NCBI GenBank assembly: GCA_036850595.1
Contig: CM072158.1
Location: 7,393,422 to 7,457,421 of the forward strand
Reading direction: 5' to 3'
DNA from: Rhyacichthys aspro
Lineage: Eukaryota > Chordata > Actinopteri > Gobiiformes > Rhyacichthyidae
Length of the DNA: 64,000 bases
In this document: positions 27,100 to 40,276 of the stretch, piece by piece
Numbering within the stretch: the first letter of the stretch is position 1
Layout of the letters: each line of letters starts with the position of its first letter
Program-made: the position numbers and the translations under genes
Notes under the pieces: generated by a model
What the model was told of the DNA's origin: nothing
Seen by the model: only the letters and a program-made list of their open reading frames with translations
Database searches by the model: none

Positions 27100-27290
27100 A
27101 ATGTCACGGCTCATACATTTTGATGCCGGGTTAATGTGAATTTAAATAGGTCGATACGCGCTTCACCCGCTTAATCACGACCCCCTGATTTGATTTTGTA
27201 TCTCCTCTCGGTGAGCTAATATTCAAGAGATTAAAATTTCATGTGGAGCTCATATCAAAAATCCATTATTAACATGGAAGACGAGCATAC
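27100..27290. promoter_or_regulatory. Candidate conserved non-coding block
   Basis: This non-repetitive stretch includes ggtcgatacgcgcttcacccgcttaatcacgacc and gagctaatattcaagag. Its CpGs and homeodomain-like TAAT cores are close together. It is a candidate by appearance only. Confidence 0.18.
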
Positions 27291-28539
27291 GGCCTTAGCC
27301 CCAGCAAAAGCAGACAAACTTTTGCACACGCGGTATAAAAACAACACTTAAGAGTTTAAGATAATCTTTTAACAGGATTTTTTATGTTTTTTTTTTCTTT
27401 CTAAACCAAGGTTATATCCACGGTCGAAGCTTAAAGGTGGACAACCTCCTCTCAAATGCTTTCCTGGTTTGGTAATATATTTTCATCAGCGTAACCTTCA
27501 TATTTTTCCATTACGGTGTTTGCTACAACAGCTCATTGTGTTGTCGCCGGGGTAAATGCATTTTTCCTTCTTATGCATCATTCATGATATCATTTCGGAG
27601 ATTGAATTCCTCCTGGCTGACATCATGTGGAGGCATGGAACATCGGTGAGGCTGCGGGTTTTGGAGGCAGAAAGGGAAACGCTGGTACCCTTTGTAATTC
27701 ATCAGTTGACATATGCTGTTGTCTTATGTACATTGGCGTTTGGTGTTTTTAGAAGTAGTTATGAGTGAATGCATGCTTGAAAACAACAAGCCACAACAAT
27801 ACGCCACTTGGTTTTATCGCATTGATTTTTTTTTACTTCACAACAGTTTGCCCTTCTCCACGTCAATTCATTTTTGTCACTGTCCACTTCACAAGCACCA
27901 TTCACTATAGGTCAAGCTTTTCCAGTCAGCTGTTAAAGTACATCAATCAAAATGTGTCGCCACTTGCCGACACGTGTGAATATCAAGTGCTAATCCCACA
28001 AACAAATCAATGAATAAAGAGAACCCTAATTTTGCTTTTGTTTAGTCGACTACAATGAAACGCTAACAATTGGTCTGTGTGATTGCAGCCAATGAAGCAG
28101 GACGGCCATTACCTCTACAAAGCTCCCAGCATGCACAAGGTTATCCCGGCTGCAGATAGATTTTACAGTGACCTGCACAGTTAAAAGTCCAGCAAAGGCC
28201 CATGTGTTTTCAACATGCCACAAAGCCCGTGTCATCCGTGGCACATTTTTCTCAGAGCTTACCCTCCATTGCTGCAGCACTCAACGGGGCTTGCCGCATC
28301 ATAAAATGGTCATGCGTGTTAACTTCACGGTACATGGGTCAAATGAGCCGTGGTGGGAGATGTTAAGTGACTTCAAACAGCAGCATTCATGCACACTTTC
28401 CCCGAAATCATGTGGGAGAAGAATGTGGCCAGCCAGGTCAGGGTTTAGAGAAATCATGTTCAAAACTGGACAGGAAGAGTTCAATTTTAGTTAAGTTAGG
28501 TTTTTTGTAACTGTAATATCACCATGTTTTTATTTAACG

Positions 28540-28640
28540 TATCCTGGTGCCCTGGGGAGCAGTGGGCAGTCACTGAGCCAAGAAACCAGGTCCAGTCTGA
28601 GGGCTTTTCAAATCTAAATTGTAAAGCAACCACTGCACCA
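28540..28640 (+). repeat. Diverged teleost repeat fragment
   Basis: The text cctggtgccctggggagcagtgggcagtcactg followed by aagcaaccactgcacca resembles another widespread fish repeat that carries GGTGCCCGGGGAGCAGTGGGCAG. The rest is too diverged to align by eye, and the ends are approximate. Confidence 0.35.
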
Positions 28641-30652
28641 AAATTGTATCCAAAACAGCTACCACCTCTCTGAAGCCCTTGTAAAAAAATAATAATGGGA
28701 TTTAACTTGAACAGTATTACTACATGAAACGGGGAGGTTAGACATGATCAACGAACGACACCAAAACCTGTCAAATGAACACTTTTATAATATTTGACAT
28801 TTATACTGACACTCATTGCGATGTGAGTCTGCAGCAGTATTACTCAGATTCAGAAAAGTGTTAAAATATGACAGTTCAGTGCAGCGGGAGCCAGGATGCA
28901 TTCAGGTTCACCATCCTGGCTCACAGTCCTGACGTCCCACAACCCTGAATGTGTCCTGATACTGGATATGAGGGTGCATCCAGGCCACATTGAGTGTATT
29001 CAGAACTTGTGATACAGTCAGGATCCATTTTAATACCAGGTCCAACTATCAGCTAATATCTACAGCTCATTTTCGAAAAGCACACGCCCAACCCTCTTTT
29101 TCATTGTGTTCTTAACAGCAGACACCAGCCATATGTTGACAAGTCAGATGCAGTGTTAAGATGACAGGTAGGATGTGTGAGCCTTACAGCGTCGTGCCAC
29201 AGCATCATCAGAAACAGGAGAGTGACAAGCGCTTTGTTTCCCTCCACACTCCATCACCTGCTCTCCAAATGGAGCCACAATGCAATTTTCACTTATGAAT
29301 CTACTGCCAAGCAAATAGCATACGCTGTTTGCCTGCTCTGCAAACACCCGCTGAATAACTACCTTAGGTCATGGACTCATTTGTTATTCCTTAATGTGCC
29401 ACCAGTCACCGGGGAACACTGAGGCTGCCACATAAAACTACACGCCGACGTGAGCGTCATATGTCTAAGTACAGTCGAAACCGTTCGCCGTAGCTTTGTC
29501 ACGTTGGTGCAGAGAAATGACAACACAGTGGGAGGCAGAGCACAGAAATATTGAAATATATATTAAAGAATTATTTCTCAATGGAAAACGGCGACAACAA
29601 AAGTAATAAAAAAGCAATAATGGAAGTGTTGTGCGAGGAAAGCCACTCAGAACGAATCAACATTTATGTGACATCAGTCAGGTTCAGTGGCAGAACCGAT
29701 CTGATGATATTCAATTACAGAGGAGATGTGCAGTATTAGTTCCTAGAATAAAACACGTAGTTCAAAGTGAGAATATGCACATTTTATTGTATTTGATCTG
29801 CAATCACTTCATAAAAAAAGATACACAGTTCTTATATATTTTCATACGTAGAGTAAACTGACAAACTGCTCCATAATTACACATGACATGTTTGTTTTTC
29901 AAAGTCGACAGCTGCTTCCGGGCTTCTGGTTAATATGCAGACATTTCCATATGGGTTTCAACATATATTACAGTCTAAAGATGCTGGAGTGTACTGTACA
30001 CACAATATGGCTAGTGTTAATAGCTTTGCAATACGTTCAATTTGGCAAACAATTATCACACGTCGTAGGTAGAAAGTGTAGTGTTGGGGCCTAATTGTCA
30101 CCTGGAAAAAACGGGGGAAAAGAAAAGCCTCTAAGCTACATGCAAACAGTAAAACCACTAAAACTCCTTGTAGGCAATAAAAAGCTAAATTGTGCCCACC
30201 CTTCTGCAAACATAGACCTTTTGCAGTAATTTCCCTTCACTAAGTGTTTCTGGTGACCCATTGAAATCAGTTTAGAAGAGAGCAGTCTAGAAGTTTCCAA
30301 ACCCAAACCAAATCTCCTTCGTGAGAGCATCATTAGCAGCGAATGACCTATATAGAGTGGACGGCTGCTTGTTACAGTCTAATTATCACCCTAAATGGCC
30401 TGGAAGAGGCCTGGTGCAGCAGGAGATAATGTGTTTGTTATGGACACTAATGATAGAGTGGAAGCAAACTAACGACCCAACCCTGGGTGTCCCACTGAGT
30501 TCAGTGGCTTTAGAGCTTCCATTCAGGAAAAAAATGGGAAAAGTTGACTTTACTAGGCTTCTCTTTTAGAAGCGAAAGAAAAATGGATGAAAAAAGTTCA
30601 TTAAAAAGAAGCGAGAAAGACTGGATGGAAAGAGCAGTGATATAATTATTAT

Positions 30653-30911
30653 TCATACATTCATTTTCTACTAATTATCTTGTTATGGATGGCTTTGAGC
30701 GTTCGACATCTGTCAATTAATCACACTTAGAGACACTGACAGACAAACATTCACTCTCACAATCATTAACTATGGCCTATTTATATTCACCTTTAAATGT
30801 ACGTCTTTAGACAGAAGGAAGCCAGAGTGCCCACACAGAAACCACAGTATCGTGCAGACTCCACAACCTTCTTACTGTGAGGCAGGAGTGCTAACCCCTC
30901 TGCCCCTCTAC
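30653..30911 (+). repeat. Diverged copy of an abundant teleost interspersed repeat
   Basis: The stretch resembles a very common fish repeat: cattcattttctac near the start, acaaacattcactctcaca in the middle, a gtctttagacagaaggaagccagagtgcccacacagaa block, gcagactccaca, and cttactgtgaggcaggagtgctaacccctctgcc at the end. I recognise it from memory of teleost genomes; its formal family name cannot be set here. The copy is diverged and has internal losses. Confidence 0.6.
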
Positions 30912-31397
30912 ACTATCAACAGCACTGTCATTGAAATTAGAAGCTCACACTTTTGGTGCAGGATATTCCTCTGTTACCCCTCGTCACATCCTAAAAGGTG
31001 TCATGCAGGGTTCTGTCTTTATCTGGAAACAGGAGGTAGAAACAGAGGTAACAAACTATAATGTGTTTCTAGTACGCCACATTAGTATTGTTTTTATGTT
31101 ATTATTTTTGTCATGTGCTTTTTCATTTTGATTTCAACTAGTGCTTTTTTGTTTCTGTGGGTGTGCACATATGTCACACTAGAAGCAGTGTCATCTTTTT
31201 TACATGAACACAGGACAAAGCATTAAATCAGACCTTTTGCTGTGTTGGAGCATAAATGGCAAAAAGCCTGACCAAGACGATATATTCCCACCAAATCAAT
31301 ATGAAGGAAATAAGGATGAAAAAGACTAGAAAAATCTGTGAGTGGTCAGGTTTTATAGAGCTTGTTGTAGTTCTGTTCAATTATTTTACATTAATAT

Positions 31398-32190
31398 GAC
31401 AACAAGAGTCATATTGTTGAATCAATCAAATTTAATTTATCAAACTTTAGGTACATAACAACAAATTTGGCTAAATTGTATTTTAACTCAATGATATTAC
31501 CCTATTTAAATGATTGTGTAACAAGCTGGACCTTGAAAAATAAATCCACGCATAAATTGGTTGAAGTGGTTTACAAAAAAGGACTAAAGGTATTAGATAA
31601 AAAGCACATAATGTACAATCATTGCAGAATACTTTAAAAATATAACATGCTGAATTTGGAAAACACAATAAAAAATGCTGATTCAGTTCTGGTCTACAAA
31701 ATCCTTAACAAACTGGCTCCACCTCCATTAAAGGACTTTGTAAAAAGAAACTCAAACGGGACTAGAGCAGGCTCCAGGGGCAACTGTCTAGTGCCATTTA
31801 GAAAAATAATGACAATTCTCATTCTCCTATCGAGCATGTCAAACCTGGAATACAATACCTGCTCATAGAAGAAAACTGGCCACATTAACATCATTTAACA
31901 AAGCACTGAAAAAATGGCTGATTGAAGGCAAAAGATGTAATCATGATTTCTAAAATGAGTCTAGTACCATGAATTTTATTACTATGAAGTTGTTGGTTTT
32001 ACTTTGGTTCCACAAAATATTCTATTATTTTTTTGTACTATATATATTTTGCTTTGCTTGAATATACTTGGTGTTTCTGTGCAAATGTGGTCTTTCCTTT
32101 CTTAAAATTAATATCAACCTACGCAGTGACTTGGCTATAATCTCACATATTTACATGCAAATGTATTGTCCCTCTATAAATAAATAAATT
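31398..32190 (+). mobile_element. 5'-truncated, frameshifted non-LTR retrotransposon (LINE) 3' end
   Basis: Conceptual translation from about 31398 gives the C-terminal part of a LINE reverse transcriptase. Recognisable pieces are an S-M-I-L-P-Y-L-N-D-C-V-T-S-W block (about 31480-31530), a Y-K-I-L-N-K-L-A-P-P-P-L block (about 31695-31730) and VPFRK (about 31790-31805). Near 31805-31815 the homology moves to another frame, giving TWNTIPAH and then SFNKALKKWL before TAA at 31951-31953. The copy is therefore frameshifted. About 240 bp of AT-rich 3' UTR follows, ending in a short (AAAT)n tail (32177-32189), typical of such elements. The endonuclease and most of the RT are missing. The clade (L2/CR1-like, Rex1-like or another) cannot be set from this piece. 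It is inserted antisense to rbms3. Confidence 0.8.
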
Positions 32191-34756
32191 ACAAATCTTA
32201 ATGTAACTTTAACAAAACCAGCTACTTACTTTCTTTTTTACAACACAGTGGTTGGCTCTAGGAGTGACCCAGAACAGCGCAGCACTCCACAGCTCTGTAA
32301 TAAGAAGTGACTTGTGATAAGGGTAGCAAGATACAGGGCTCTGGTTGCTAGGTAATAAGGAGGGGAAGCCCCTTGTTTGTACACCATCAGCGTAGAGGCA
32401 ACCAGACACATGTCACCGCTCTTGTCACGAGTGTCCGAGTGATGGAGTGCGTAAGCTCTGGGGAAAATGGAACGCTAAAACCTGTTCGCTGGAAGAGGGT
32501 CACTTTATCCCGAAGGTCACTAAAGGTCAGCAGTGAGAGTTGGAAATTCATAAACGGGGTGACTTTGAATAAACACCAGTCAACACCTGCTTTGTGTTTC
32601 TAGATAATGAAGTGTCACATGTCTCTGTGGGATGTGGCGTTCACAGAATCGCTCTGCCATTCATCATTGCCATTCAAAAGGACATTATCGTGGTCAGTGC
32701 TGCTTGCTATGTTTGTAAAACAGACTAGTCTCATTTAAACACTTGAAAAAAAAAAACAAGTGAAAGCCTTAAGGAAGCAATACCAAGGCCCATTGCACAA
32801 GACTGCACAATAAACACTCCAATATAAAGTGGAAGGCTTACTATATAAATCCTTCAACAAACCGTCTTGGCTCATCATTTGTTATCTGCCGGCGACTAAT
32901 GAGCTCCAAATTTGAGCATCATTAACAAAGCTCACTGTTGCAGTTACAGCTTTTATTTTTGGCTTTAAAACTGACATAAAGGTAATAAGTGTATCAGAAA
33001 ACAGGGATGATTTAACAATATGGGTTTCTTCTTGAGTATGAAACATGAAACAGCATAAATGAATGGACCAGAAATGGGATAAATGCAGAAGTGAAGCTGG
33101 TTAAAGTTCATTCACTGACACTGACCTACATTAAACAGGTGAAAATGACTACTGTCTTGATTCTTTACTACTTCTTAAGACACAATGACAGTTAATCAGA
33201 CATCAGTAAGATTACCACATGTATATGGGGTAAGTTTAATCCGTTTACTGCTAATATCGCTGGCATACCGGCACCACTGCCAGTTTATGTGTGTGATGTT
33301 TGTCCATTAATCTTTACTGATATGCATTAGACACGAGGGGAGGATTCGTTCTGCGGTGTCCTCTTACCAAGACAAACCAAGGGGATTAGTGTTCATGGCG
33401 TCATAGTGTGATTAACAACACTCATGTCCTTCCATGACGTGACCTTGTACACCACAACTACTCTCTCTATGGACAAGGTGCACTTCCACTACAACTAAAA
33501 CAGTCTCTCAGCTGCTCTAAGCACTTTTGGTTGTTGGTTACTGTTGTTGTTTTCTCCAGCGGTGTGACCTTAAGCTCTTCTGACTACATTTGCCTGAGTG
33601 TGAAGGCTCAAGCTCTAGTCTTTGTGTGCCATTTCTCTCCCACTACTCGCATCCCTCACTGCTATAATTAGAGTAATTGGAATCAGATGATGGCGGCTTA
33701 ATTGGAAAGGAATGCAGATGGGGCTACGGGGCTTTTCCGCACGGGAAAATCAGCTGGAAGAGGGAACACGAGACTGTAGGAAGGCATGGCCGAATGAAGA
33801 CGTTCACAGAGATGCGTTGGGCTGTTCTGGCTCAAAAATTTAAAAAAAGTAAGTGATGAATTCTTTAATAAATAAGCCATACTATGTTGGTTGTTCAGCC
33901 AGCAACAATCAAGTGATATATTTTTGGTATTCTGTCACCACTTTATCCAATCAGAAAATAACTTTTAGATGATAACTAGTGTTTAACAGTTTAACAGCAG
34001 CAGCTCAATCAAAAACATGAAGAAAGGATGTTAACAATTTAGCCATATGTTGTTGTCAATGCAAGCTACTACCATCCCATAAAAGAAAAATGCCACAAAT
34101 GGAATATGTCAAATTTACTAAATCACTTACATAACTTCATATATTTGTTTAATATTACTTTAAACACAAACTATAATTTTATATTGTAGTTATAGTATGA
34201 CGATGGGTGTTTGAATTCTAGTTAAAATGTGAACTGAGTCTGAAGTCAGAACATCCACATGACAGGAGCAGGATTTCTTTTAACTAACAAGTCAAAGTAA
34301 AAATCCAGTGTTCCCATTTCAAAGAAGTTTTGAGTAAAATAAAGCATAAACTCTTCATAGCAAGGGTTAGAGGGCCACAGGGTGATAACAATACATATTG
34401 TATGATGAAAGTTGGATATACACTTGCCAACAAAGGGCCAGAATATTAAAGGTTAGAATCTATCGGTAAGAGGGCAAGTTTCATTTAAACTGTGCCAGAA
34501 GCAAATTTTCCTTCCGAGCTGAAAGAGGCTGTAGGAATGAGAGAGAGACAGAGTGGGAGGGAAGGAGGCAAAAGCTGGTTCATTCTGTTGAAAGTCACAG
34601 TTGAAAGTCAGCCGGATTGTTTGCTGTTTGTGGCCACTCATGCGTGGGTGGAGTGTTGGATTCCCTGCAGGCACTGGCAGCTTAATGAAGAAGAGAAGAC
34701 ACACAAGAGCTGGGACTTCCTCATTTACACTCAACCCTTGGGGATCCAGCGCTGCA

Positions 34757-34882
34757 GTTGGCCTCCTTGTCTAAAGAGGGCAGCGTTTCCTCCATGAACG
34801 TTTACCTACCTAAAGCGCATATAACGGGGGGTTGATTATCTTGACAGTCCTGCAGTCTGCAAAACTCATTTTCCAGTGGTGA
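34757..34882. repeat. Copy 1 of a local intronic duplication
   Basis: This block is clearly similar to 35155-35300. Shared landmarks in the same order are gttg-cctcct-gtct-aagagggcag-gtttcctcc, then ctatctaaag-like text, a ttgattatc-ttgaca/ttaattatc-ctgaca segment, and cag-tct-c-aaaactcattttcc-g-ggtgag at the end. The starts of the copies are 398 bp apart. Neither copy has a shared open frame. Confidence 0.8.
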
Positions 34883-35154
34883 GCAGTAGTTCGGAGCTAC
34901 AACTCTTCAATAAGGCTTTCATCCTAACAAGAGGACATTAGCATTCATCTTCTGTCAGTGCATGAAGCATCACTTGAGACCATAAAGAAACGACTAAACC
35001 AAGGGCTGACAGGGAAACTCATGTGGAAGTGAGGGCTGGCTTGAAGCACTGACTCACATTAAGTTCCAGTCAAAATAAATTGTAAAATACTTTTAAAATG
35101 AACTACAGACAAACAACAGATGGGTTAATGCACTAGGAAGGTGAAATACGTGAC

Positions 35155-35300
35155 GTTGCCCTCCTCGTCTGAAGAGGGCAGTGTTTCCTCCCTGAATCGT
35201 ATTAATCTATCTAAAGAGATGAATAGCACAGCGTTAACAGTCATAGATTTAATTATCCTGACAAATACAGTCTACAAAACTCATTTTCCGGCGGTGAGTT
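35155..35300. repeat. Copy 2 of a local intronic duplication
   Basis: This block matches 34757-34882 in the same orientation. It is about 20 bp longer, mainly in the middle, where it carries gaatagcacagcgttaacagtcatag. The last 25-30 bp, ending aaaactcattttccggcggtgag, are the best conserved part together with the aagagggcag-gtttcctcc block near the start. Confidence 0.8.
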
Positions 35301-35514
35301 TGTGTCTGGTGAGCCTAATAGAGCGGCTGGTGTGTCAGGTTGGAGTTATATCTCATTACCTTTTAAATGTGGGTAGTAATCAGGGACTGCCCGGATAAGG
35401 CTGGAAGGAGGTTTCCATCTTTGTCAATGTGGGCTTGAAATGTGTGTATGCAGCTCTTTTGTTTAGCTTCTTGCTGCTGGACTGCTCAGAGCCTTTGTCT
35501 TCCTGTGATGCTCC

Positions 35515-35760
35515 CCAGATCTCAGTTCGTTACAGAGCGTAATTAGCGTGGTGCGAGCGGGCTCCCAAACCGACGCACAAAACTCATTAAATTCCACTAG
35601 CCTGCTTTTTGCTGGCATGCTTTTCTCGCCCCATATTAATCTTGCTTCCAAACCAAACTTTAATTCTGTGAGAAAATGTTTATGGGAGGAAACGGCTTTT
35701 CCGCCCTCACATGCAATAACGGCAGGCCCGTTTATTGTTTTATGTATTTCATCCTTTTTA
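35515..35760. promoter_or_regulatory. Candidate regulatory block next to the local duplication
   Basis: This lies about 200 bp beyond copy 2 of the local duplication. It has CpGs (gagcgtaattagcgtggtgcgagcggg, ccgacgcac), an aattag homeodomain core, and a cccgtttattgttttatg segment resembling forkhead/SOX sites. There is no recognisable coding content. Confidence 0.2.
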
Positions 35761-38700
35761 ACAACACTGTAATCCTAGGTCAGTGCTAATCAGATACGAG
35801 GAGCCATAGTGCTCCAGTGAGTGCAGTAGGTCAAGCATGAGACTCGCGCTCTGCCCGTCTGTCCCTCCATCTTTGTCCTGGTCTCTGTTCCTGCCTGATT
35901 CTCCAGACAATGACCAGACTCATTTCCAGTCTCCCTCCCACAATCCCTTTCACTCGTCGCTAACAGGGCCACACAAACAAGGTCATTCAGACTGCTGTAG
36001 GAGGAAGATGTATCATTTACTGAGAGATGGATGACATGATGTCTCCGCAAAAAGCTTTTATTTTGACCAGAAGTATTGCTGCAACCCTCCAGCGCTCTTT
36101 ACCCCACCCCTCTAATTGAACAATGAGGCAAAAGACAACTGCCACTTGAGCTACCAAGGAAATTGCCTCTTCAGAGCAGAGGTAAATACACAAAGCTTTG
36201 TTGGGAGACAGGTAAATTTGTTCAATAACCCAGCCTTGAAGGGCGGAGGACAGATTGAACAAATTGGAAAATTGCATCCTTGACGAACCATCTGGCAAAG
36301 ACGAGTGAAAACGAACTCATGCGGCAACTCGTGAAAGTTTGTCATGGGTCAAGATCATTCAAACAGTAGGAAACGTCATGCATCAGTATGTGTAAACAGG
36401 TTGTTATCCCTCACGGTTGTATATACAGCATGGAATATTGCAGATGCTTCCAAATGATATACACGCTGCTTTAAAATATGTTGGAATGTATCATCAGTGT
36501 CATTGTCAGAGGAAAAGAGTAGAACTTTTTTAGGTGTTGACTTTTTTGTTTCTTGTTTTTGTAAGGCTTTTTTGCATGGATGGTTTTAGGGACTAATGCA
36601 ACCTATTTGCTGGATTTGCACACTGTTGATGCAGTAATGTAGAAAAAACAGGTTCACATTGCTTTAGACTTTTGGCAGAAAATTTGACAAGAAGGAAAAA
36701 AAACTTTGTAACTTATACAACTTGTAACGTTTTACAGGAATAGTCATATTCATAGACACAATATACATTTTCCACTATTTAGATAATGACAAGGGCAATA
36801 ATGCTGGCTAACTTTTTGGTTGATCAACGTGAGTCAAACTGTAGCTGCATGAGGGTAAAGTGAATTGTTAGGGTTGAAGGGTTATGTTCCTGACAATCCA
36901 CGTTAAGGACTGTCAATAGGCAATAATTTAAGAAGGACAAGTGAATGTCCAAACCAACAATCTTTTAAGCATCCAGTGAGTGAAATGTCCCAGAAGCAGA
37001 GTGCAAAGGACAGCGGCCCAGTCAAGTACAGTGTGTGTGGTTTGACTTTGAGGTCGGAGTCAGTAACGCTGAGGCAGAGCGAGGAAGCTGGGGAGACTGA
37101 CAGCTCCTGCAGGGCTTTGGGGGCAAACGAGTGCAGCCAGCGCTCCCGTGGGTCCAGCACCTGCCAGATGCAGCAGGATGTGTGCCGGTGACAGCGGGGT
37201 ATCACAACCCTCGTACCCTCCTCAGCCATCCCAGAAAGTGAAACCTCACCGGGGCTGGCAGACAGACAGCTACCACCGAGACTTCCACACGGCCGCCTAG
37301 CATTTAATTTAACCTACTTGACGGGTGACCGGCCGCATTAACTTGACATTTGCTTGTGCACGTCATGAGAGTTGGAAGAGGATACCAGCGCATTAGCAAC
37401 ATCATAGTATGCAATGTTCTTTCAATAGATATTTACATTTTTATAACATCTTTTAATCAGCAAGATGATGAGTTTTTAATTAGCCACAGACTTATTACCA
37501 TCGTTGACCTTGAAAGGGCAGGGTCTGATAAGAACTGACAAATTGGTGTTCAATTTAAAGAGAGTATAAGGAAAAAAAGCAGGCATACACACTGCTTAAC
37601 AATGTGCTCCAGGTGCAGCCTATTATTATCTACGTCTACAATAAGTGAGACATCAAAGCAAACATCTAAGAAAAAGAAGTCCAGACTCTAGGAAATGAAC
37701 TTCTACAAACTCCCATGAGTCCTGCTCCCAGCTCAAAACCATTCAGTCCCATTAGCAAGCTGCAGGTTTCGCTAATGTTAAAAGCTATGCAGACAGGTAG
37801 CCGTCGCTGGTTATGGTAATGCTTTTACGCTAGTCTTTGAAGCCACACTGTCCATAATGGTGTCTGAAGAGAGTGATTGTGGGGTGTAACCCTCCAGGGA
37901 CTCATTAGCGAGGAGCAGAGCTATTTGAAGAAGGCCGTGTAAGGAAGAAGAGGAGGGAAAACTGTGTGTTTTGGTGAATATTTTTGCTTAGTACTTAATT
38001 CTAGTCGAAAAATCTAACAAGAGTGTTGAGCTGTGGAAGGGCAGACTCTAACAAACAGTCCCTTCACTCGCTGGGGACGGAGCTGTCAGAAAGAGGCACA
38101 AGGGCTGAGGTAGCAGCATAAGATACAGAAGGAAAGTCTGGATGGTATGAATGTGCTGAAAGGATATAAGACACAAACAGAGCGCACTGAGAAGCAAGTG
38201 GGAAAAAGGAAACCAGATGCTATCACATTGTTTAGACTTTTTGTGACCTTCTAATGGTATCTGGGGACTGTCTAAGCTGACAAATGCATTCACAATCATC
38301 TGCATTGTGACTACTGAAAACTTTATTGGATGAGATTGAATCTAAAAATAACAAACAACGTCAAGTAATTAATCACGTGCACTATACAGTTAGATAATGT
38401 TCATATTCTGTAGATGTGAAAACAAACACCAGTGTAAACAGTCAGATTCTGGGCATGGCTCAAAACTTAAGCTTTAAAGATACAATGTACAGGCAAGAGA
38501 GCTGCAAAAAACAGTAGCCTGTAAACTCTTACAGATATGATCTAGAGAGGGACTACAAAATGAACAGTCTAGAAACTCATATTTGAATTCTAGCTTGTTT
38601 TCATCATCAAAGGTTGTTCAAATTTCATGCAGTCTTTGCAAATATTCAAAACCACAAAACTTGTACTTTCAGAACTGCAACAGGCTTCTTATACAATCCG

Positions 38701-38816
38701 AGTGTATGCACAATATCCTTCCAGAAATGTCACTTCAATTAAACATAATGCTCTATAATGCAGTGATAACTCTCTGCTCTGGCTTTATCTCTTCTTTCTG
38801 CAAAAGAAGGTAATAA

Positions 38817-38865
38817 AGAAGCATTTCTATAACATTTAGATGTTATAGAAATTGTTTATGCTTCT
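38817..38865. repeat. Perfect 13-bp inverted repeat with outer 6-bp arms
   Basis: The arm atttctataacat (38823-38835) and its exact reverse complement (38840-38852) flank a 4-nt loop, ttag. Outer arms agaagc (38817-38822) and gcttct (38860-38865) pair as well, leaving a 7-nt one-sided bulge. The whole could fold into a 19-bp hairpin in either strand. Confidence 0.85.
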
Positions 38866-40276
38866 GTCTATGTCACAATATTTCATCAACTTCAATTGAC
38901 CCAAATCCATAAACAGTTACTACAAAGACACGTGAATGTTTTTTGAGTCCAGTTTTGTCACACTGGAGGAGACTGGTGCAGAAAGTGACGGAGCGTGAGG
39001 TGTTCGTTAACTGGAAGATCTCTTCCTTTAAAAAGACCCCCAGCATTTACATTCCCCCTAAACCCTTGCCTTTCATGCCAAGCCTGCTTTCAATATCAAA
39101 GCTCCTTTTGAGAGCCTCTGGTGGAATGATAACACAGTGAAGGGGACTTTAGTGAAAATGTAAGATCTTGAAAAGAGGGAGAGAAGAGGAGAAGAGAGAC
39201 AGTGGGGGAGGGCACGAGCCGGAGAAGACAGCATATCAATCGTCTCTTTAACTGACACAAGATTTCAAGTGAGTGAGGTGTGTTTTTTTAAAGAAATCTT
39301 TTTTTAAACATGCCGAGAAATGTGAACATGATGCCTCCAGTGTGATAAAACATCATTAGACAGCCATGAAAGAGGCTTGGGGCCTTTGGTGACAATAGGC
39401 TTTTTCAGATATGCTGAGGATTACACAGCCAAGGGTGAAATTATGTGTTAAGAAAAAAGCTTTTTTGGATTGATGCATGCAGTTGTATCCGAGCAGACGT
39501 GTGGTTGCGCGGAGGGGGAGCCTGCTCTATGTCTTTGTGGTTGTGTCAGCATGCACACCTGGAAGCTCTTTCAGATAAACCAAAGCTGGTGGAGATTAGG
39601 TGATGCAGTCATGCCAGTATACATGTGTATGCATTTGTTACATGTACTTGTGTGGTCTGCAAACTCTTATTTATGTGTTTCTATGTTCAGACTGTGACTG
39701 ATAAGACAAAAACAGTTTCTACAGTGAAATTACTACATTCTGAAAACAAGACATCATCAGGTTGATTTGATGATGAACAAAAAAGACAATCAGTAACAAA
39801 ACATGTTGATGAAAGACAGCGCGGTCACATGCAGGAATTCTAATTATTGCTTGAGTCTGACTAAAATCAGACTTTTACAATGCGTGAAGATGTCTAATTC
39901 TGACTGGAATGGCAATAATTTGAATTTCTCTTGGCTGGATTCATGTGATACATAGTTGGGCTATAGCTGCATGTGTAGATATATTCTGTAAATATTATTG
40001 CCAAAGGAAAACAACTAATCAAACAACTACATCATCATAATAATAATGACAATGTGTTTTATCCTTATCTCCTCATCAGAATACTTAAAAATAAATTCAT
40101 AACTACAGACTGTGCACTAAGATGGCTCTACTTTTGTTTACTCAGAGAGAATCCAGAACAACGATGGGGTCACACTTCTAGTCTCACCTTCCTCTTATAA
40201 AGGCACTTCTGCAAAATCCCTGTGTCAGGACAACAGTGTATTTGCTTGTTAATGTGAACTCTGTGTGGCATTATTT

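Noticed and set aside
31647..31868. Open frame that looks like a small gene
   Set aside because: It is the middle part of the frameshifted LINE reverse transcriptase, continuous with homology on both sides in other frames.
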